A stretch of 64,000 nucleotides of DNA, from NCBI RefSeq assembly GCF_040581485.1, contig NC_090129.1, forward strand, positions 18,285,264-18,349,263, given 5' to 3'. This document shows positions 26,601 through 40,512 of this stretch, one piece after another (positions within the stretch are counted from its first letter, which is position 1; each line of letters starts with the position of its first letter). The translations under genes and the position numbers were made by a program. Source of the DNA: Linepithema humile (lineage: Eukaryota > Arthropoda > Insecta > Hymenoptera > Formicidae). A model generated the notes under the pieces. That model ran no database searches and had not been told where the DNA came from. It saw only the letters and a list, made by a program, of their open reading frames with translations.

Positions 26601-28332
26601 TGTGAGTGAAATTTTAAAGATAATTAATCTTGATATCCTCATTATAAACTTCACAACTATTCGAGTTAGCGATTTATGGCGGATGACATTCCGTGGAGGG
26701 AAAACAATGCATTATCGTGTTCAAAGGCGAAACAGGCCGAAGGTACAACGTGTGATCCTTTTCGTCGTTTTGTCGCCACCGCAAGCAGCTTAACCCGCAG
26801 GATTAAGGGATGAAGGGACAGGCGTGAGGGGAGGATCAAACGTTTTCCGAATAAGCTGTACCGGAGTTCCGCTACGGAACTCTGTGCAGAGAAACGTATA
26901 AGGCGGGTAAAATGGCAGCTTGAGGGAAGGATGTTTGAAATGCATCGTGTAACCGAACGCACAGAAAATTGCTCACTACTTTCCGACGTGTTTCTCAAGC
27001 TACTTCGTTCCGGATAAACAATCATAATGTATTTCACTTTTATTTCGCTCGCAGCATCAAAATGCAAATAAATACATGTGTTTTCCACTTATGCCCGAAA
27101 TTTATAGTATATTTACTCGCATTTTCAAGCTGACGTAAAGACCATTAAAGAGCACAGCTCCGACTTGGTTATTTGCTTGGAAAAGGACGAAATAATTGGA
27201 AACATGCTGGAAAACGAGTAATTTATTTTTAAATTTTTTATTAGATATGGCTTGCATAAATATTACTTCCACAAATATTGTCAAGATGTGTGCGTACAGA
27301 GGAAACATTTTATTCATATTACATATTTGTATAAATATATGGTTATGTAAAGTTGAATTATATAAACATAGTATAATAATGAATTAAAAAAAAAGATTGA
27401 TTTCAAAGCTTTGATTTTACATTTTTTAAATTTTAAATTTCTTAAAGAATGTTAAATCTCTCACTTTTATAATAATAAAAATAGTCTCCATAACTATTCT
27501 CTTTTAAAGATTTTATAATTTAATAATCAAATCTGCCGTATTTGTGGATTTTTCATATTTATTTAGGGATCTCAAAATGACATATTATAATTTTATCAGA
27601 ATTAGATATTTTATCAGCGACACAATGTATTTTTATATTGAAAAGTAGGTTAGATATTAATAAAAATACCTAAGTGCTAAACTATTGATAACAATTATAA
27701 ATATCAACTACAATATTATAATTTGGATTATTTCTCCTCCTTAAAATTGCACCAGCTCCGCATATTTATAGAGTTAAATCAGATGAGGTTAATTTTATCA
27801 ATGCCGATATGATTGAAATTTACTAATGCGCTCTCTGAAGAATTTTCCGTAATAATTTGTAACCAGTTCGCAAAAGCATGGCACATGTATACGCGAGAGT
27901 GCTGTAAATCGAAATCGAATCGTTATCCGCTTCAGAAGGAGAACTGCCGCGGCTTGTATTCCCGTCGAGTTAAATTACGTCCTAGAACCTGCCAGTTTCT
28001 CGGCATTAATCCACTGGCGAGCTGAAAACGTTATAACCGACCGTATGCCGCCACTCGGAAGTGTTTCAATTTCAGAAATTAATTCCGGCAACGTACGTCT
28101 ATTCTTGCATGTTCGAACTGGCAGAGACGGGAGATGTGTGTATCGATACATCGAGATATACGGTAACTCTCTGATGGTCTACGACGGCGTGAAAGGTAAT
28201 AATATCGGATTTATTCATTCCCGAAGATCATTCACTAATGTTAAACATTTAACGAACACATCAATATTGTTTTAATACAAAGACGAGATTTCTGAAAAAT
28301 ATTCTAATTTAGACGCCTGGAGGTATTTTTAA

Positions 28333-28364
28333 GGAAATTGTGGAGTTCGGAAATTGTGGAGTTC
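28333..28364 (+). repeat. 16 bp tandem duplication
   Basis: GGAAATTGTGGAGTTC occurs twice back to back with no mismatch. Confidence 0.85.
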
Positions 28365-30419
28365 GCACGACGATGACGTTTTATGCACCGCCGTTGGTTT
28401 AAATTATCCGCCTGGCAAAAAAGCGCGGGGTTGACGCGACTGTCAATATTATGTCGATTTCATCGCCGTGAGAATGCGGCAACGAGGCAGAATGAAAACG
28501 CAATAAGGCTGAAAAATTCATGGCGGTACCCGCGCTTCAATGGCGCGACAAATTGCTTCGTCAAAAAAAAAGAAAAAGAAGAAAAAAGAAAATGCTTCGA
28601 TGCAAGTACGGATATCAGCGTTGTTAAGCACGAGAGAGGCGAGGGACGCATTTGAATAAATGCAAGGTGACGTTAAAGCCGGATGTCGCCGGGATCGGAA
28701 AATATCCTGGAAGGATTTGCGATCCTATGGGCAAAGGGAGAGATACAAGCGCCTTTTGCAATATAAACGCGTGGTCCAAGGGAAGCTACCCGGCTGACAA
28801 TGAGAAACACGAGAGCTTCGGATCGATTTCCGACCGAATATATGCACGTATGCATACAGGGTGTTCTAGAAACTGTTTGCTTCTTGCAGAGGACAAGAAC
28901 GATGACAACGGAACCAGTTGGGTTGTAAGAAGTATTGTAATCTTAAGTTGAAAATTTTAAGAATTTAAATTCTAAAGTTTATCAGGTGCTCGTCAAAATT
29001 GAAGAAATTGATAAAATCGAATTTCCTTTACGTATCGTGTTTTTCTATCGACTTATCTTTTCAATTATTTTAAACAAGTGTCTAGGCATTTACAATTATA
29101 GAACGTATAATGCATAAATAAATTTAAAAGACTTCTATTTCAACAAAGATCCTATTTGTAATTTAATTTAATCGTCCAGACTCGACACTAAAAATTAAAA
29201 AAATTCGTAGTGTATTAATCGCTTCCATTCTCGTGGAGTGTAAAAAAGAGTGTAACTTCTAAAACACCTTATATATAAAACACGCGTATGCATATATATT
29301 TATATAAACATGAAACGAAATCGAGGTTCTAGAAACGGAAGCGACGAGGTGGTGGAATGAAGATAGCAGAGGAAGAAAAGAAGGAGAGAAGAAAGGCCAA
29401 TACATCGCTTTAGTTATTGAGTTTCGAGAATCTACTTAGCGTCAATCGTTTTTGGTCGATTTGGCAGCTTTGAAAATTTTGTTGTCGAGGCATCGAGATC
29501 CCGCCTGACAATTAAGTTATTGTGATGACGTAAGCACGTTTATCGATTTAGAGATGGATCTGATTGTGTGACATGACACGCATAAGTTGCGAGATGTACA
29601 ATTTTATTTCGTTATATTTATCTTCCCACATGATGATTAATGTTTCATGACGAGAAAGGAAACGAGGTGGATTAGAGATCGTGCCATTTTGTCTTCAGTG
29701 AAGCTTGTTTTGTCGATACAGACTCGCCCCGCCGCAAGAACGCCCGTAGATATCGCAATATCAATCGATTATTGCGAAAATATGTTCTTGCCAATTTGAC
29801 TTGAAAATTAGTCAGAAAATTTTTTTTATTATAAAAATGTAAAACTTTTTAAATTAAGCTTTTAATGAATTCACGTTAAAAATTCATGTGGAAAATTATG
29901 CTTGCAAGCGAAATTTTTATAACATTTCAACATTTAAATTGCCTAATTAAACTTTATTTTAAAAATTAAATTTACAAATATTTAATAAATTAATTATTGC
30001 AAGTTACCAGTTATGTATTTAAAGTAAATCTTTAATTATTCTCAAACTTGATTCTTACAAAAACAAAGTTACTTCTTAGAGCTTAAGTAATCACTTATGA
30101 ATTTTCATGAGTTTCATACTTACGCGATAGCTTTTATTTCATAGCATTGCACATATATGCATAGAAATTTACTTTTAACTAAATATTGCTAATTAAATGT
30201 GTAATTAAAAAAAAAGACAGCTTGGTATCGACATTATATTTTAGCTACAATACATAATTTGGGGGACAAATTAGACAAAAAAATATGCAAATATAACATA
30301 GATTTACATGTATATTTATAATTTCGCACAGAGAGATCCAAAAAATGTAACAGTACATTTAAAAGCAAAAATGTCAAATCTAAATTTCTCCTTTATACAT
30401 TGTAGACAACAACAAGAGC

Positions 30420-30960
30420 CTTCATCCTCATTCAATCCTGGTACTCCCGATGCACAATTAGTCGCTGGAGGTTCGGCGAATGAGCCCTTTGCTCTCCGAC
30501 ACTCCGGCGTAATCGTCCGCGGCTTGCAAAGCTCGAAAGTACCGTCTGTTACAGTCGTTTAACGTGGAATTAGACCGCTCTGTTGATCTTTCGAGACAAG
30601 CTACGTGGTATGGATAGAGCCAGTTTAGCCATTCGGGGTCGCGTACGAACCCATGGTTACCGGCGGGGGTCACGGGGGGGGGGGGGGGTAGGATTCGGAG
30701 ATTGGTTCGCGTCAGTCCGTGGCTCACTGGCGAGGCACGGGTCGCATCTGTCTTCTCCCAGCCCTATCATGGTTCGCAGAGTGAGGGACGACGGGCTTCG
30801 CCGAGGCCGTTCGAACCAGCGTGATGGATACGCGAACCCGGTGCGCGGGTAACCCTTCGCATACCAACTATAGCGCGCTCTTCCGCTACAACTCTCGGGC
30901 ACTCTTATCCGAAAAGGCTGTTTCGAACAAGAGTCAGCAACTTTACGGGATGTGCTCTCA
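30420..30960. other. GC-rich island with a long G run
   Basis: About 540 bp much richer in G+C than its surroundings, with a run of about 15 G at about 30674-30688 and overlapping open frames on both strands (30583-30852 plus; 30458-30727 and 30657-30902 minus). Overlap of open frames on opposite strands argues against any single one being real. A plus-strand frame ending at 30562 follows a TTATACATTGTAG acceptor-like string. It could be an exon or untranslated exon of an unrecognised gene, or regulatory DNA. Confidence 0.3.
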
Positions 30961-32224
30961 ATAACAGATCATGCATACAACATTCTTGAGTTGGCAAACT
31001 GAGGCGGATAAACCCTAGTTTATATTCGAGTTCTTTGCTCCTTGTTGATTGCCCGATATAATTTGAGAAATATTAAATGTGCGTATTTCTTTTAATGGCT
31101 AAAATGTCGAATTGTCTGATTTATAAGGATAATGTTAAATTTTTCAGAAACCAAATGTTAAGTGCGACATTTTATGTAAAGTTTTGCGGATTGTTTTTAC
31201 ATTCTCTTTGATTTATCGTTATTTTGAAAGATATGATTGTTTTTGAAATCTATATTTGTCATTAGTACTGTGTTAATGAATAATATGTAAATTTGATGTA
31301 CTACACGGAGTAGATTACCGTATTTGCATGCTAACTGAAAGTAAATTTGTACTGCTCTGTTGTTTGTCGTTATTCCACGCGTTACTAGAACGGAGAATTA
31401 TTAGAGTATATATGTGTATAATCGCACGAATAACATGCAATTTTTATTATTATCCAACCTGATACTTCTTTCTTCATAAAATTCAAGAAATGTAAAATAT
31501 ATTTATGTCATTTCTTTTTTATTTTATGAAAAAAGTTATATTACTTTTTCTCTTCTCAATATTTAATTATTACATCAAATGCCTGCGTCTGAGCTATAGA
31601 TAATTTTCGCCTATTGAATGATTCAAGCGACATACGTCCCGGTTTCTAAGTTACTGCGTACTAAATTTTCGATAAACGTCAACTTCTATAACATGCGGAG
31701 AAATAATTTTGAAATAAAGAAATTAGTAAAGTGTTTCTATTTAATTTTTTTTAAATATTAAAAATTTGTGGGACACACATTGCTCCTCCGAGATCAATAA
31801 ATTGAATTATTTTGATTATCTTTGTACTAAAACTGTTAAAAAAAATATCTCAAAAATTATTAAAATTTCTGAAACATAAACATAATAATCGATTAAATAA
31901 ATTTTCTTTGTAGAGAGACCAAAATAAAAATTTAATAAATATGTTTTAAATTTTAATTAATCTTACAGACTTTTTTCATAATCGAAGAAAGTTATGTCTG
32001 CAAATCTGAATAATCTCAAGTTAAAATGACAATTACTTGAAACTTCGAACGAGAGCGCGCAAAATTTTGACAATAATTTAGATCCAAGTCGCGCGGGTTA
32101 ATACGACTTTTTCGAAACCAGATAGCAAAAAATTTATGGGCGCGTGTGTCGTCTCATCTGCTTCATCACGATAACGTCTAGTGTGCTGCATCGCGAAAAT
32201 AGTGGAGGGACGCGCGTGACGTGA

Positions 32225-32960
32225 AATACGCGACGCGGAAACGTATGGAAAATTGCAAAAAGCGACAATACGTCGAAGGGACGAGATATATGAAATGAAG
32301 TGTCCGGGAAGGGAGATAAACGGTGGAAGGGGAGTACGGCGAGAGAAAGAGCGAAAGGAATGGTGGTGTGAGAGGCGGAAATGCAAGGGAAATTATGCCG
32401 AGAATAAATAACTCAATTATAACCGCGTTGAGCGCTACAGCTGCATCGTACGCGTGTAATATGCAGTTTCCGAGAACTCTCGTTGAGTTTGAATGAGAGT
32501 TGAAGTCTCGATTTTAGCAATTCCTCAACTGTTAAAAAAATGTTTTTTTTTTATGTCAAATACTTATACATTTAACTAATTCTGATACAGTTGATAAATA
32601 TTCCTATTCATTAACTTAGAGGAAATTTTAATTTAAAAAATAAAATATTTTTGCATAACATAAACATAAAATTATCAGCAAATTATTATAATAATAAAAA
32701 GGACGATAGTGTTAGATTGGTAAGAATTTATAATCTTATAATTTTGTGTTATTCTATTTATATATAATGCTTACAGTAAAATTTAAATATTATTGGAATA
32801 AGAAGCGTCAACGAAGAATATAGCGTGTCTCAAAAATGCACACATGTATGTCCTAGCTTGTATGAAGGTTGCACAGGTAATCGAAAGTGTCACTGTACGT
32901 CGACTGCGACGAGAAATATGAAAAATGAAGTGTCCGGAAAGGAAAACCAACGGTGAATGA
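32225..32960. repeat. Diverged direct repeat pair
   Basis: A segment at about 32262-32327 recurs at about 32886-32955 in the same orientation, anchored by TGAAGTGTCCGG and followed by AACGGTG in both. Similarity is about three quarters by eye. Each copy also gives a minus-strand peptide with GHFI in common, but the frames are otherwise unlike; I read this as an old repeat, not a gene. Confidence 0.4.
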
Positions 32961-35900
32961 TTGCACATAACGTAGCCTGTAAGTTTACAGATGCAGCCGA
33001 GCCGGGAAGAAAATTACATCGATCGCATCCATATCGGCTATCGTGTAAAACTTATTTCTGCACTATCCGACGTGTAAACTCAATGCAAACTCGTTGCGAC
33101 AAAACCTCGTAAGATAAAGATTAAGCACATGCAACAATGCAAACATGTTAAAAAATTTCAGTTTTAATTAAATTATGACTTTGCAAAGAAATTATTGATC
33201 GACATAATTCAGAAATTAAAAATATAATTTTATGTAGGAAGTAAAAAATTTCGAAAATTTCTCATGATGTTGCTAGAATTAATTGTAATACGGAAAATGG
33301 TAAATAAGAGGATTTCTAAAGAGGATTTCTCCATGATCTTTCTCGTGACAGGAAGTTCAAGAAAGACCACGTTACATGCGGAGCGAGAAAAGGGCCTCAA
33401 GAGAGTCGCAAAGAGCTTGAAAATCACTCGTGCGTTTCTCGAGAGGGGCCGGTCTCTCTCGATGACTTTGAATCAAAGCAGTTCGCTCAAGACAATAAGT
33501 CTCCCGCGGAGAGACTGAAGAGGGCCGGAGTAGAGGGAGATATTCGAGGGCTCGTATTACACGGGATGAAGATACGAAGGGCCTTTTCAAGTGTCGTACA
33601 CCGCGCGGATGCATGAGCATGGATATACGCATTGTTCGTAGTGCAGAGAGCAATTTTCTTTGGCGCGTGACATTGATTAGACACGATCCAATCGTGTTAC
33701 GGTGTATGATTTTTACTAGAATTTCTATTCGTCAAAATGAGATAAAGTGGAAGCTGATATAAATACTAAAATAATCGTACAATTTAGTAAAAGCAAGAGA
33801 TTTTTGCGTTAAAAATGACAGGTGATGCTATAACTCGCGCTAATAAAGATAAGAATTATGCGTGAAACTTGAATAGTTTGAATTTTGTTGTAAATAAAAA
33901 CTTAATTTAATATTTTGATTATATACATAAATTACACGATATCAACAATATAATTCGACAATTACAAAATTAGAAATAAATAAATTACTTGGTTTAATAT
34001 TTCTACACAATAATTTATAAAAATAATATTAATAAATTGTCGAATAAAGATACTTTCAAGAAATGTATACTAAAATATTAAGAAAACAATTATGCACAAT
34101 TAATTGCAACATTACAAGCTTGATCAACAGTTATCAATAGTAATGTTATTTCTTGCTTTAAAAATTTGACTTGCTTTACTTTCTGTTGTGCAAAATAAAA
34201 CTTTGATAAAATTTGATACGGTCTATTAATACATAGTAGAAAAATCTCAACAATTGACTTTACACTGAAATATAATACAAAACAAACAGTACGGCAATTA
34301 AATGGCTTTGATTGAATGGTTCATAATCCAATAGTTGAAATGTATAATTGTATAATTTGTTTTTAACTTCAAGTATTTCTGTTTATTTTAGAGAATTAAA
34401 ATTTTTCCTTTATTATCACAAGATTTAATACATAAAGACAGTTTATTTTAATAATTTATATTAATTATTGAAGGGGAAATTTATGTTACATTTTTTTAAA
34501 TTGTTTTTATTCTCGCATGTTAAATAAGAATTTTTAATAATATATGTATATAGTTCTATATATGTACTTGTATATACCTTTATAATGTGAAAAATTAAAT
34601 GTAAAATCATTTTCAATGATGAAACTTGAAATATTGAAATATGTACAGAATAATAAAGCGAGGATAATAAAATTATCAGATACTTTTCAAAATTGTTGCT
34701 TAAATTGTTGGAATATCTATCTTATTTCGGATATGATGAAAATATCTGTGGATTCTGCGCGATCGCACAGAGCATTTCAAATGAAACGCGTTTGTTTGGC
34801 GCCAATAAATTGATACTCACATCAATTTTGTACGAGTATCCTGGGAAGCTTGAGGGATCGAACGGCATCGTAAAGGTTGTTCGAGGAAGGTTTACCAAGG
34901 AATATCGATAATCCAGGCTTCTCCGCTTATCACGTGCGCTCGGGGGGGTTTACTGATGTTTATCGTTCAAAATGTTGAAAGTGTTCGCTAACAATATCGC
35001 ACATCACGTTTTCATCCGCTTGCATTATTTATACTGTTGCATCCATGTATTCTTCAGTATGGTTTAATATTGAAATAATATATTGAATGTAATATTATTC
35101 ACATTAATATATATGAGATAAAATTGACATTAAAATAAAAATTGTATGAAGAGAATTCAACAATTGCATTAGATCTCTTGAAAGAAAATTCAAAATTCAA
35201 TTATTTTCTCTATTGCAATAATCTTGTTTTTTTTTTTTTTAATTAGACGAGAAAAGTAGAAAAATGCAATTATTTTGCTAAGTAAATATGAAATTTTTGT
35301 CATACATATTTTCCAAATCCGAAAAATTGAAAAATAAAAGTTCTCTTTAGAAATTAAATTGAAAAACATATTTCTTTCATTGCATAAGCAGATTAAAAAA
35401 TTTGGAAATAAATTTGTTTAAATTTTCAAAACAGATAAAAAATAAATTGTTATATTTAAAGCGTAGATTGTAGAAATTAAAAAAATAAAACTTTCTTCGA
35501 AAAGCAAACTAACAATTAACCTCTTTTAGAGCAGATCAAAGGAATGCAAATAGACTCGCCCTCTTTGTAGAGAAAACGGCGACATCCGAATGGTGGTTTG
35601 AAATTACCTCGACGAATAAATTTCATAGAAAATTTGCGCAACGATTCCGCTTCCTTTCGGCTTTATCCTTGCTCGTGGTGTCGTGATTAATCGAGTGCAC
35701 GATTCGATCTCGGCGATCGCTTCGACAAATGATGATTAATGGAGCTACTTCGCTGGGAAAACTCGCGCGTTTCCCCGAATCGTCCACGAAATCTCGAGCT
35801 TTTCGGCTCGATTCCTGCATTCGGGACCACCCGTGAGATTTATTCGCCGCGCGAGCATGGAAGTAAAATCCCCGAACTACCGCCTTCAGATTTATATGGC

Positions 35901-36818
35901 GATCCTGTTCTCCCGTAGAAACAGTATGCACCGTGTAGATCTTCCCTCGTTCCTTTCGATCCTCTTACGTAACCGCTATGAGTTACCTCGCACGAACGAT
36001 CGATAAATATCAAATGCATTCGCGCAAAAACAGGAAGATGGTAAATATGTCTATGTTTACATCTTTATCTAAAATCCATATATTAATACAAAATATCAAT
36101 TTTCAATTAAATGTTAACCTGTTGAATATTATAAAATTATTTGTCTTTTTTTTTTTTAATAAAGTTACTTTTTGTATTTCAATAGCTTCCTTTTAGTTAG
36201 TTTAGTTTTATTTCACAGTAGTGACGTCATTTAACATATATAAATAAAGATTTGACTGCAACAAGACAAACATGTTGAGATTATTACTCGCAATTATCCG
36301 CAGTTATCGTTCGATTTATTTATCTGCCTAGAATTAAACATCTTTGTGAATAATTGAGTGAGCATACAAACGACCGTCCGACTCGTGTCTCCTCGATTAA
36401 TCGCGCGCCAGCGTCTGTCTCGCCATTTGTAAAAGGTATCAAGCTAAAAAATTGGAGCAGATATGTAATATCTAGCCGCCGCGAATTTTTCGTCGTCACC
36501 CTAATCGAGAAGTTTTGTCGTTTAGCTTCAGAAACCCTCCGGAGCCTTTTTTCCCAACATTTACCGAGTGAAGACATTTCGATGAAACGAGGGTTGTGAT
36601 AGTGAAAAAATACGGCATGGAAGAAAAGGGAGGAAGGAATAAAGGAGTGGAGTGAGAAAGTTTTGATTCGATTTAAGTACAGAGTTGACTTTAAAGTTTG
36701 TGTTGTGTCAAAAAGTTGCTACTTTAATCGACAGAGAAAGAAGGGAAAGACGGATGAAAGAGGATGAAAGGCCTTGCGTGTTAAATTTGAGTTGTAGAAG
36801 CAATCCTGAATTCAACAG

Positions 36819-36936
36819 AGGTTTTAATTGCATAGAGTATTATGAGTTAATTTATGTACCGCACAAAGGATGCGCCATCCACGTCGATCCTGACCTAGGA
36901 TTGTCAGTGGATAACGATATATTTCGTGCCACTTGA
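36819..36936 (+). CDS. Possible terminal exon of an unknown plus-strand gene, copy B
   Basis: The frame ends KGCAIHVDPDLGLSVDNDIF followed by three residues and TGA (36934-36936). It is open back to 36685, but similarity to copy A starts at 36822, just after an AACAGAG string that offers acceptor AGs at 36818 and 36820. Conservation of frame between the two copies, without indels, is the only support for coding. The family is not recognised. It converges on the metalloprotease-like gene, 829 bp from its stop codon. Confidence 0.35.
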
Positions 36937-37272
36937 ATCCCTCCGGCAGGAACAAGCTTGCTTTGCATATGCTGTTATCTAATTATCTTCTTATAAACAA
37001 TGTCCTTTCTCGAGGAGAAGAAGTATAGTTTACATGAACTTGACAGAGATAAAAGAATGTCAGTGTCAGCTTATAACCGATAAAAAGATAAGAATTATAT
37101 TGATTGTTTATATTAAATAATAAGACAAACTAGTCAATATATTGTGGCTTGATTGTTTCTGAAACGTCCTCGTCAATATATCGTCATGCAACGTGCTCTT
37201 AAATTTAATGGTTCATTAATTATTTGCACGCTAAATAATATGAAAATTATTAAGTTATATAATATGCATTTC

Positions 37273-37278
37273 TTTATT
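37273..37278 (-). terminator. Candidate polyadenylation signal, copy B
   Basis: AATAAA on the minus strand about 490 bp beyond the stop codon at 37765, at the position equivalent to that in copy A. Confidence 0.4.
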
Positions 37279-37764
37279 ACTCTCGATTCTACATTCCGCT
37301 CTTATATCAATACAACTATAACATCGGGACATTTTTACAATACACAATAAAGTGAGAGACGTCATCGCTCTCGTCTTATTTCTCATATTTCTCATACAGA
37401 ATAAGAGTGCGTCTTTATCAATTTTCCTTTTTCGTAAGCATGTCAATTAATAACTAATAATAGTTTTGTCGTTTTTTTTCTGCTGTTACTAATACCAATT
37501 AATAACATTTGATTTGAATGCCGCTTTTCAACGTAATTCTTGATCTATTCGTTTACATCGAATATGAAATCGATGCCATTGCAAAACAGAAGTTAACAAA
37601 AGTAATCTGTTTACAGCAGGTACTTGACAAATTGACGGACGGTTTTGAATTGATTGCGCACATTTTGCGGTCCCAAATTCTTCGCATTCTTGTTTACGTG
37701 GTGATAATTTTCTTCCGGATCAGTAGATGTTTTTCGACAATTTTCCGGTCTAACTAATTTCAAA

Positions 37765-40450
37765 CTAATTTTCCGGCAAACAAAGACGCTTTTGACAAAA
37801 ATAATGCCGACCATTTTCAGTATGACACCACGTTCCATCCGGCAAGTACGGATCAAGCCCTGTATTGGTCACTTCTTCACGTGGAGAATAATAACTAATG
37901 ACAAACTCCTTTTTTTGTGTTTGTAGACAGTATATACTGCAAGCCATCCACGGCTTGTCAAAATTGTGAACCTCCTGTATTCCCTTAGCTTTTAGATTTA
38001 GCTGTGGTAAATGCTTACTATATTCTTCGCAATTAATATCAATGAACTTATCGAGCGGCAAGCGAGCGGCAAGCGTGTTCATCCTGTTGCAAAATATCGA
38101 GTCATCACACATCTTCACATCATAAGATGATCCATTGCAATTCGCCATTCTGTTATTCTCAGCCCGACAAATGCGACGTTTAGCAATCACGCCTTTGGAT
38201 TTCTCCAAGCAAAGGCTTTTACAGGACTCTTCTTCCCATTCACTCCAGGTACCCTCTTCACTGTGGCCCGAGATGAGCGATTCGAGTCTATAATCAAAAA
38301 CGCATTCTCTGTCTTGACATTCACTATGGAGTGCGCAATGAGTTCCTAAAAAACAAAAAAAAAACAGATTAGTTTAATTAAACGTTAATGTATCTAATCA
38401 GCGACAAAAAAAGTACCTTCCAGCGCCGGTCCCGCAAAGAAATAAGTATAATTAAAATTATACATAAAATTTGAGTTATTGGTAGTCAAAACATAGTTAA
38501 CGCTGGTAGGCTCCTCGCATTGTAAGTACTGGCACACATTAAGCAGTGTGACAACATTGGCGTTTCTGTTACGGAGATATAATTCACATTGCTTTTTGGC
38601 GGTCCATTCTCTTTTGATGGTATTGTCATATTGCGCTTTCACTTTAGCGGTCGCTATTGTTCTGTTTACGGTGTAGACTTCATACGTATAGCTACTTTCG
38701 ATCGTTGTATTTAGAAGGCATTGCTTCGTCCGCCACAGTTCTTTAGCTACTTGACGACTACATTTGGACCAAATTGGCGTATGAAGGTCGCGTTTTTTAT
38801 GTGTCATAATGTAATCACCCTTCGAACATTCGCTCATTTCATTATCATACTGCATCCCTAAGCTTTCAAACAACAAAAATGATTGATTATAAGAATATAC
38901 TTAACTTTGTATCATTCAAATTGAATAAACTTACATATGTTACTATTTATTAACATTTAACAATCTAATGAAACTATAAAGATAACAAAATATTTTAAGA
39001 ATTTAAAATTAAATTAGTTTCTACTTTCTAAGTTTTTCTTATACAAAAAATTTTACTTATATGCATAATTTCTATGCAACATATATACATATATATATGT
39101 TGTATATAAAGGCGTGCACACGCACTTATTAGTTAGTAATGTGTATGTATATACACTTATAAGTATAATATGACTAACAACTTACAGACGGCCAATCTGA
39201 TGAGCGGCATCATAAATCGATGCAAAACCTGCACCTGGTACAATTTTTTTTCTATCTTCTCTATTGAATGTGAGACCAAATTCTACTATCGCCAAAGACG
39301 GTTTCGAGTTACATGAGGTATTTTTAACGGAGGATCCTCTGATTGTCCTATCAAGTATATAATTCTCATCCTGTGACTTAGTAATATTATAAAGATCACT
39401 TCCGGTTAGGAAAAGGGTGATGTCCCAATGATAGTGCGTACCATATTGAATCAAGTAGTAGGTCAATGTCTCGTTAAACAATTTCAGCATTTCATTAACA
39501 TCACCGACATAATTTAGACCTTTTGTCGGAGTTTCCATAACTTTCATGTAGGTCAACAATATATCGATACGGACACCAAGACTTGGATGATGAAACACAA
39601 CTTGAAGACCGTTTAGGTACGCTAATAACATATCACGAACCTTCGTTAAATTTCTGTTATGAAGTGGCGACAACGAATCATATGCGCTTTTGTCCAAGAA
39701 GACGGCCAATTCTATGATTATGTGCGGTGATGGTCGCATCGGGTCGTCAGATTGCTCCCAATCATTAGGTATCAGTGATCGTTTAATTAAGTGAGGTTTG
39801 CCAAATGAAACATTAGCTTCTGTTTTAACACAAGAATCGCCAATTAAAGATGACGACGACAAGTCATTTTGCAACGGTGTAATATCCAATGTAGTGTTTT
39901 CCAGAAGAATAGTTCCTTTCTACTTCCAACAAAGATATATTCGTTTTTCTTCAATCTTAATTTATAAAAGTGCAAAAATAATTAAGAATAAAAATATTTA
40001 AATTAATTTGTTCTGTAAATACCAATCCATGTCCTTGACAGAAGTTTATGGCCGCGGTGTGGACATAATTGTCGTGAAAATAATAGCAAAAATCAGATGT
40101 GTTTAATTGTGACAGTTCTTCCTTGATACCTTTTGCGTTACGTTTCCATGCTTTAAACGCAGACGATACTATCTTGTCGTTTCTACGCAGGTTTAACTGA
40201 ATCTGTTTTCCAAAGGCTTTTAGAGTTAATGATATCTGCAAATTGAGTGACAATTAATAAAAGATTTGATAATTTTAGAATTATGTTTTGGATGTTAAGC
40301 AATGAATAAAACTGTACAGTAAAACGTACGTACTTTTTTTGCGCCTGTCGGGTTCCGTGCCGGCAGCAATATTATTTCGCTATCTTGCGTGATATACGCG
40401 TACGTTTCGTTTAATAAAATTATTAATACCACTTTCAATATAAAAAACAT
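37765..40450 (-). CDS. ADAMTS-like secreted metalloprotease homologue, catalytically dead, copy B (intact)
   Basis: Five GT-AG exons: 40334-40450, 40023-40235, 39186-39919, 38417-38862 and 37765-38345, fully open, 696 residues. Residues 1-18 form a signal peptide with a hydrophobic core. About 19-157 is an M12B propeptide (Cys in CYYFHD and CQGHGL) ending near the dibasic KR at 156-157. The reprolysin-like domain holds an altered zinc site, HQIGRLLGMQYD (350-361), then Met-turn YIM (372-374). A disintegrin-like/CR-2 segment follows to about 520 (GTHC at 504-507). A thrombospondin type-1 repeat (about 534-590; WSEW and six Cys) and an ADAMTS-type cysteine-rich end (DGTWCH, YFCQKRLC) complete it. 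Gln replaces the catalytic Glu and Arg/Tyr replace two zinc His, so it should be secreted but proteolytically inactive. It may bind matrix or act as a decoy (inference). The nearest named families are insect ADAMTS-like and venom metalloproteinases. Stop TAG is conserved in copy A. Confidence 0.88.
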
Positions 40451-40502
40451 GTTTAGTTAATATGTTTTAATGTTAAACACTTGGAAATATTTAATTAAAG
40501 CC

Positions 40503-40512
40503 TTTTTATATA
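40503..40512 (-). promoter_or_regulatory. TATA box of copy B
   Basis: TATATAAAAA on the minus strand, 53 bp upstream of the start codon (40450-40448), at the same place as in copy A. Upstream flank, including CAGATCGGGAACTAAACACG (plus strand, from about 40568), is also well conserved between copies and may hold activator sites. Confidence 0.6.

Larger units (their letters stand above)
19554..36818. other. Gene-free spacer between the duplicated genes
   Basis: No gene is supported. AT-rich DNA alternates with GC-richer islands at about 19740-20060, 20750-21120, 25400-25700, 26690-27050, 27800-28260, 28360-28930, 29320-29760, 30420-30960, 32060-32480, 33300-33700, 35560-36000 and 36330-36600. 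Open frames are at most 140 codons, usually overlap on both strands, and carry no domain I recognise. Named repeats are listed separately. Confidence 0.5.

Noticed and set aside
30308..30902. Overlapping plus and minus open frames in the 30.4-30.9 kb island
   Set aside because: Mutually overlapping frames on both strands and a G run translating to poly-Gly/Pro; no frame preferred.
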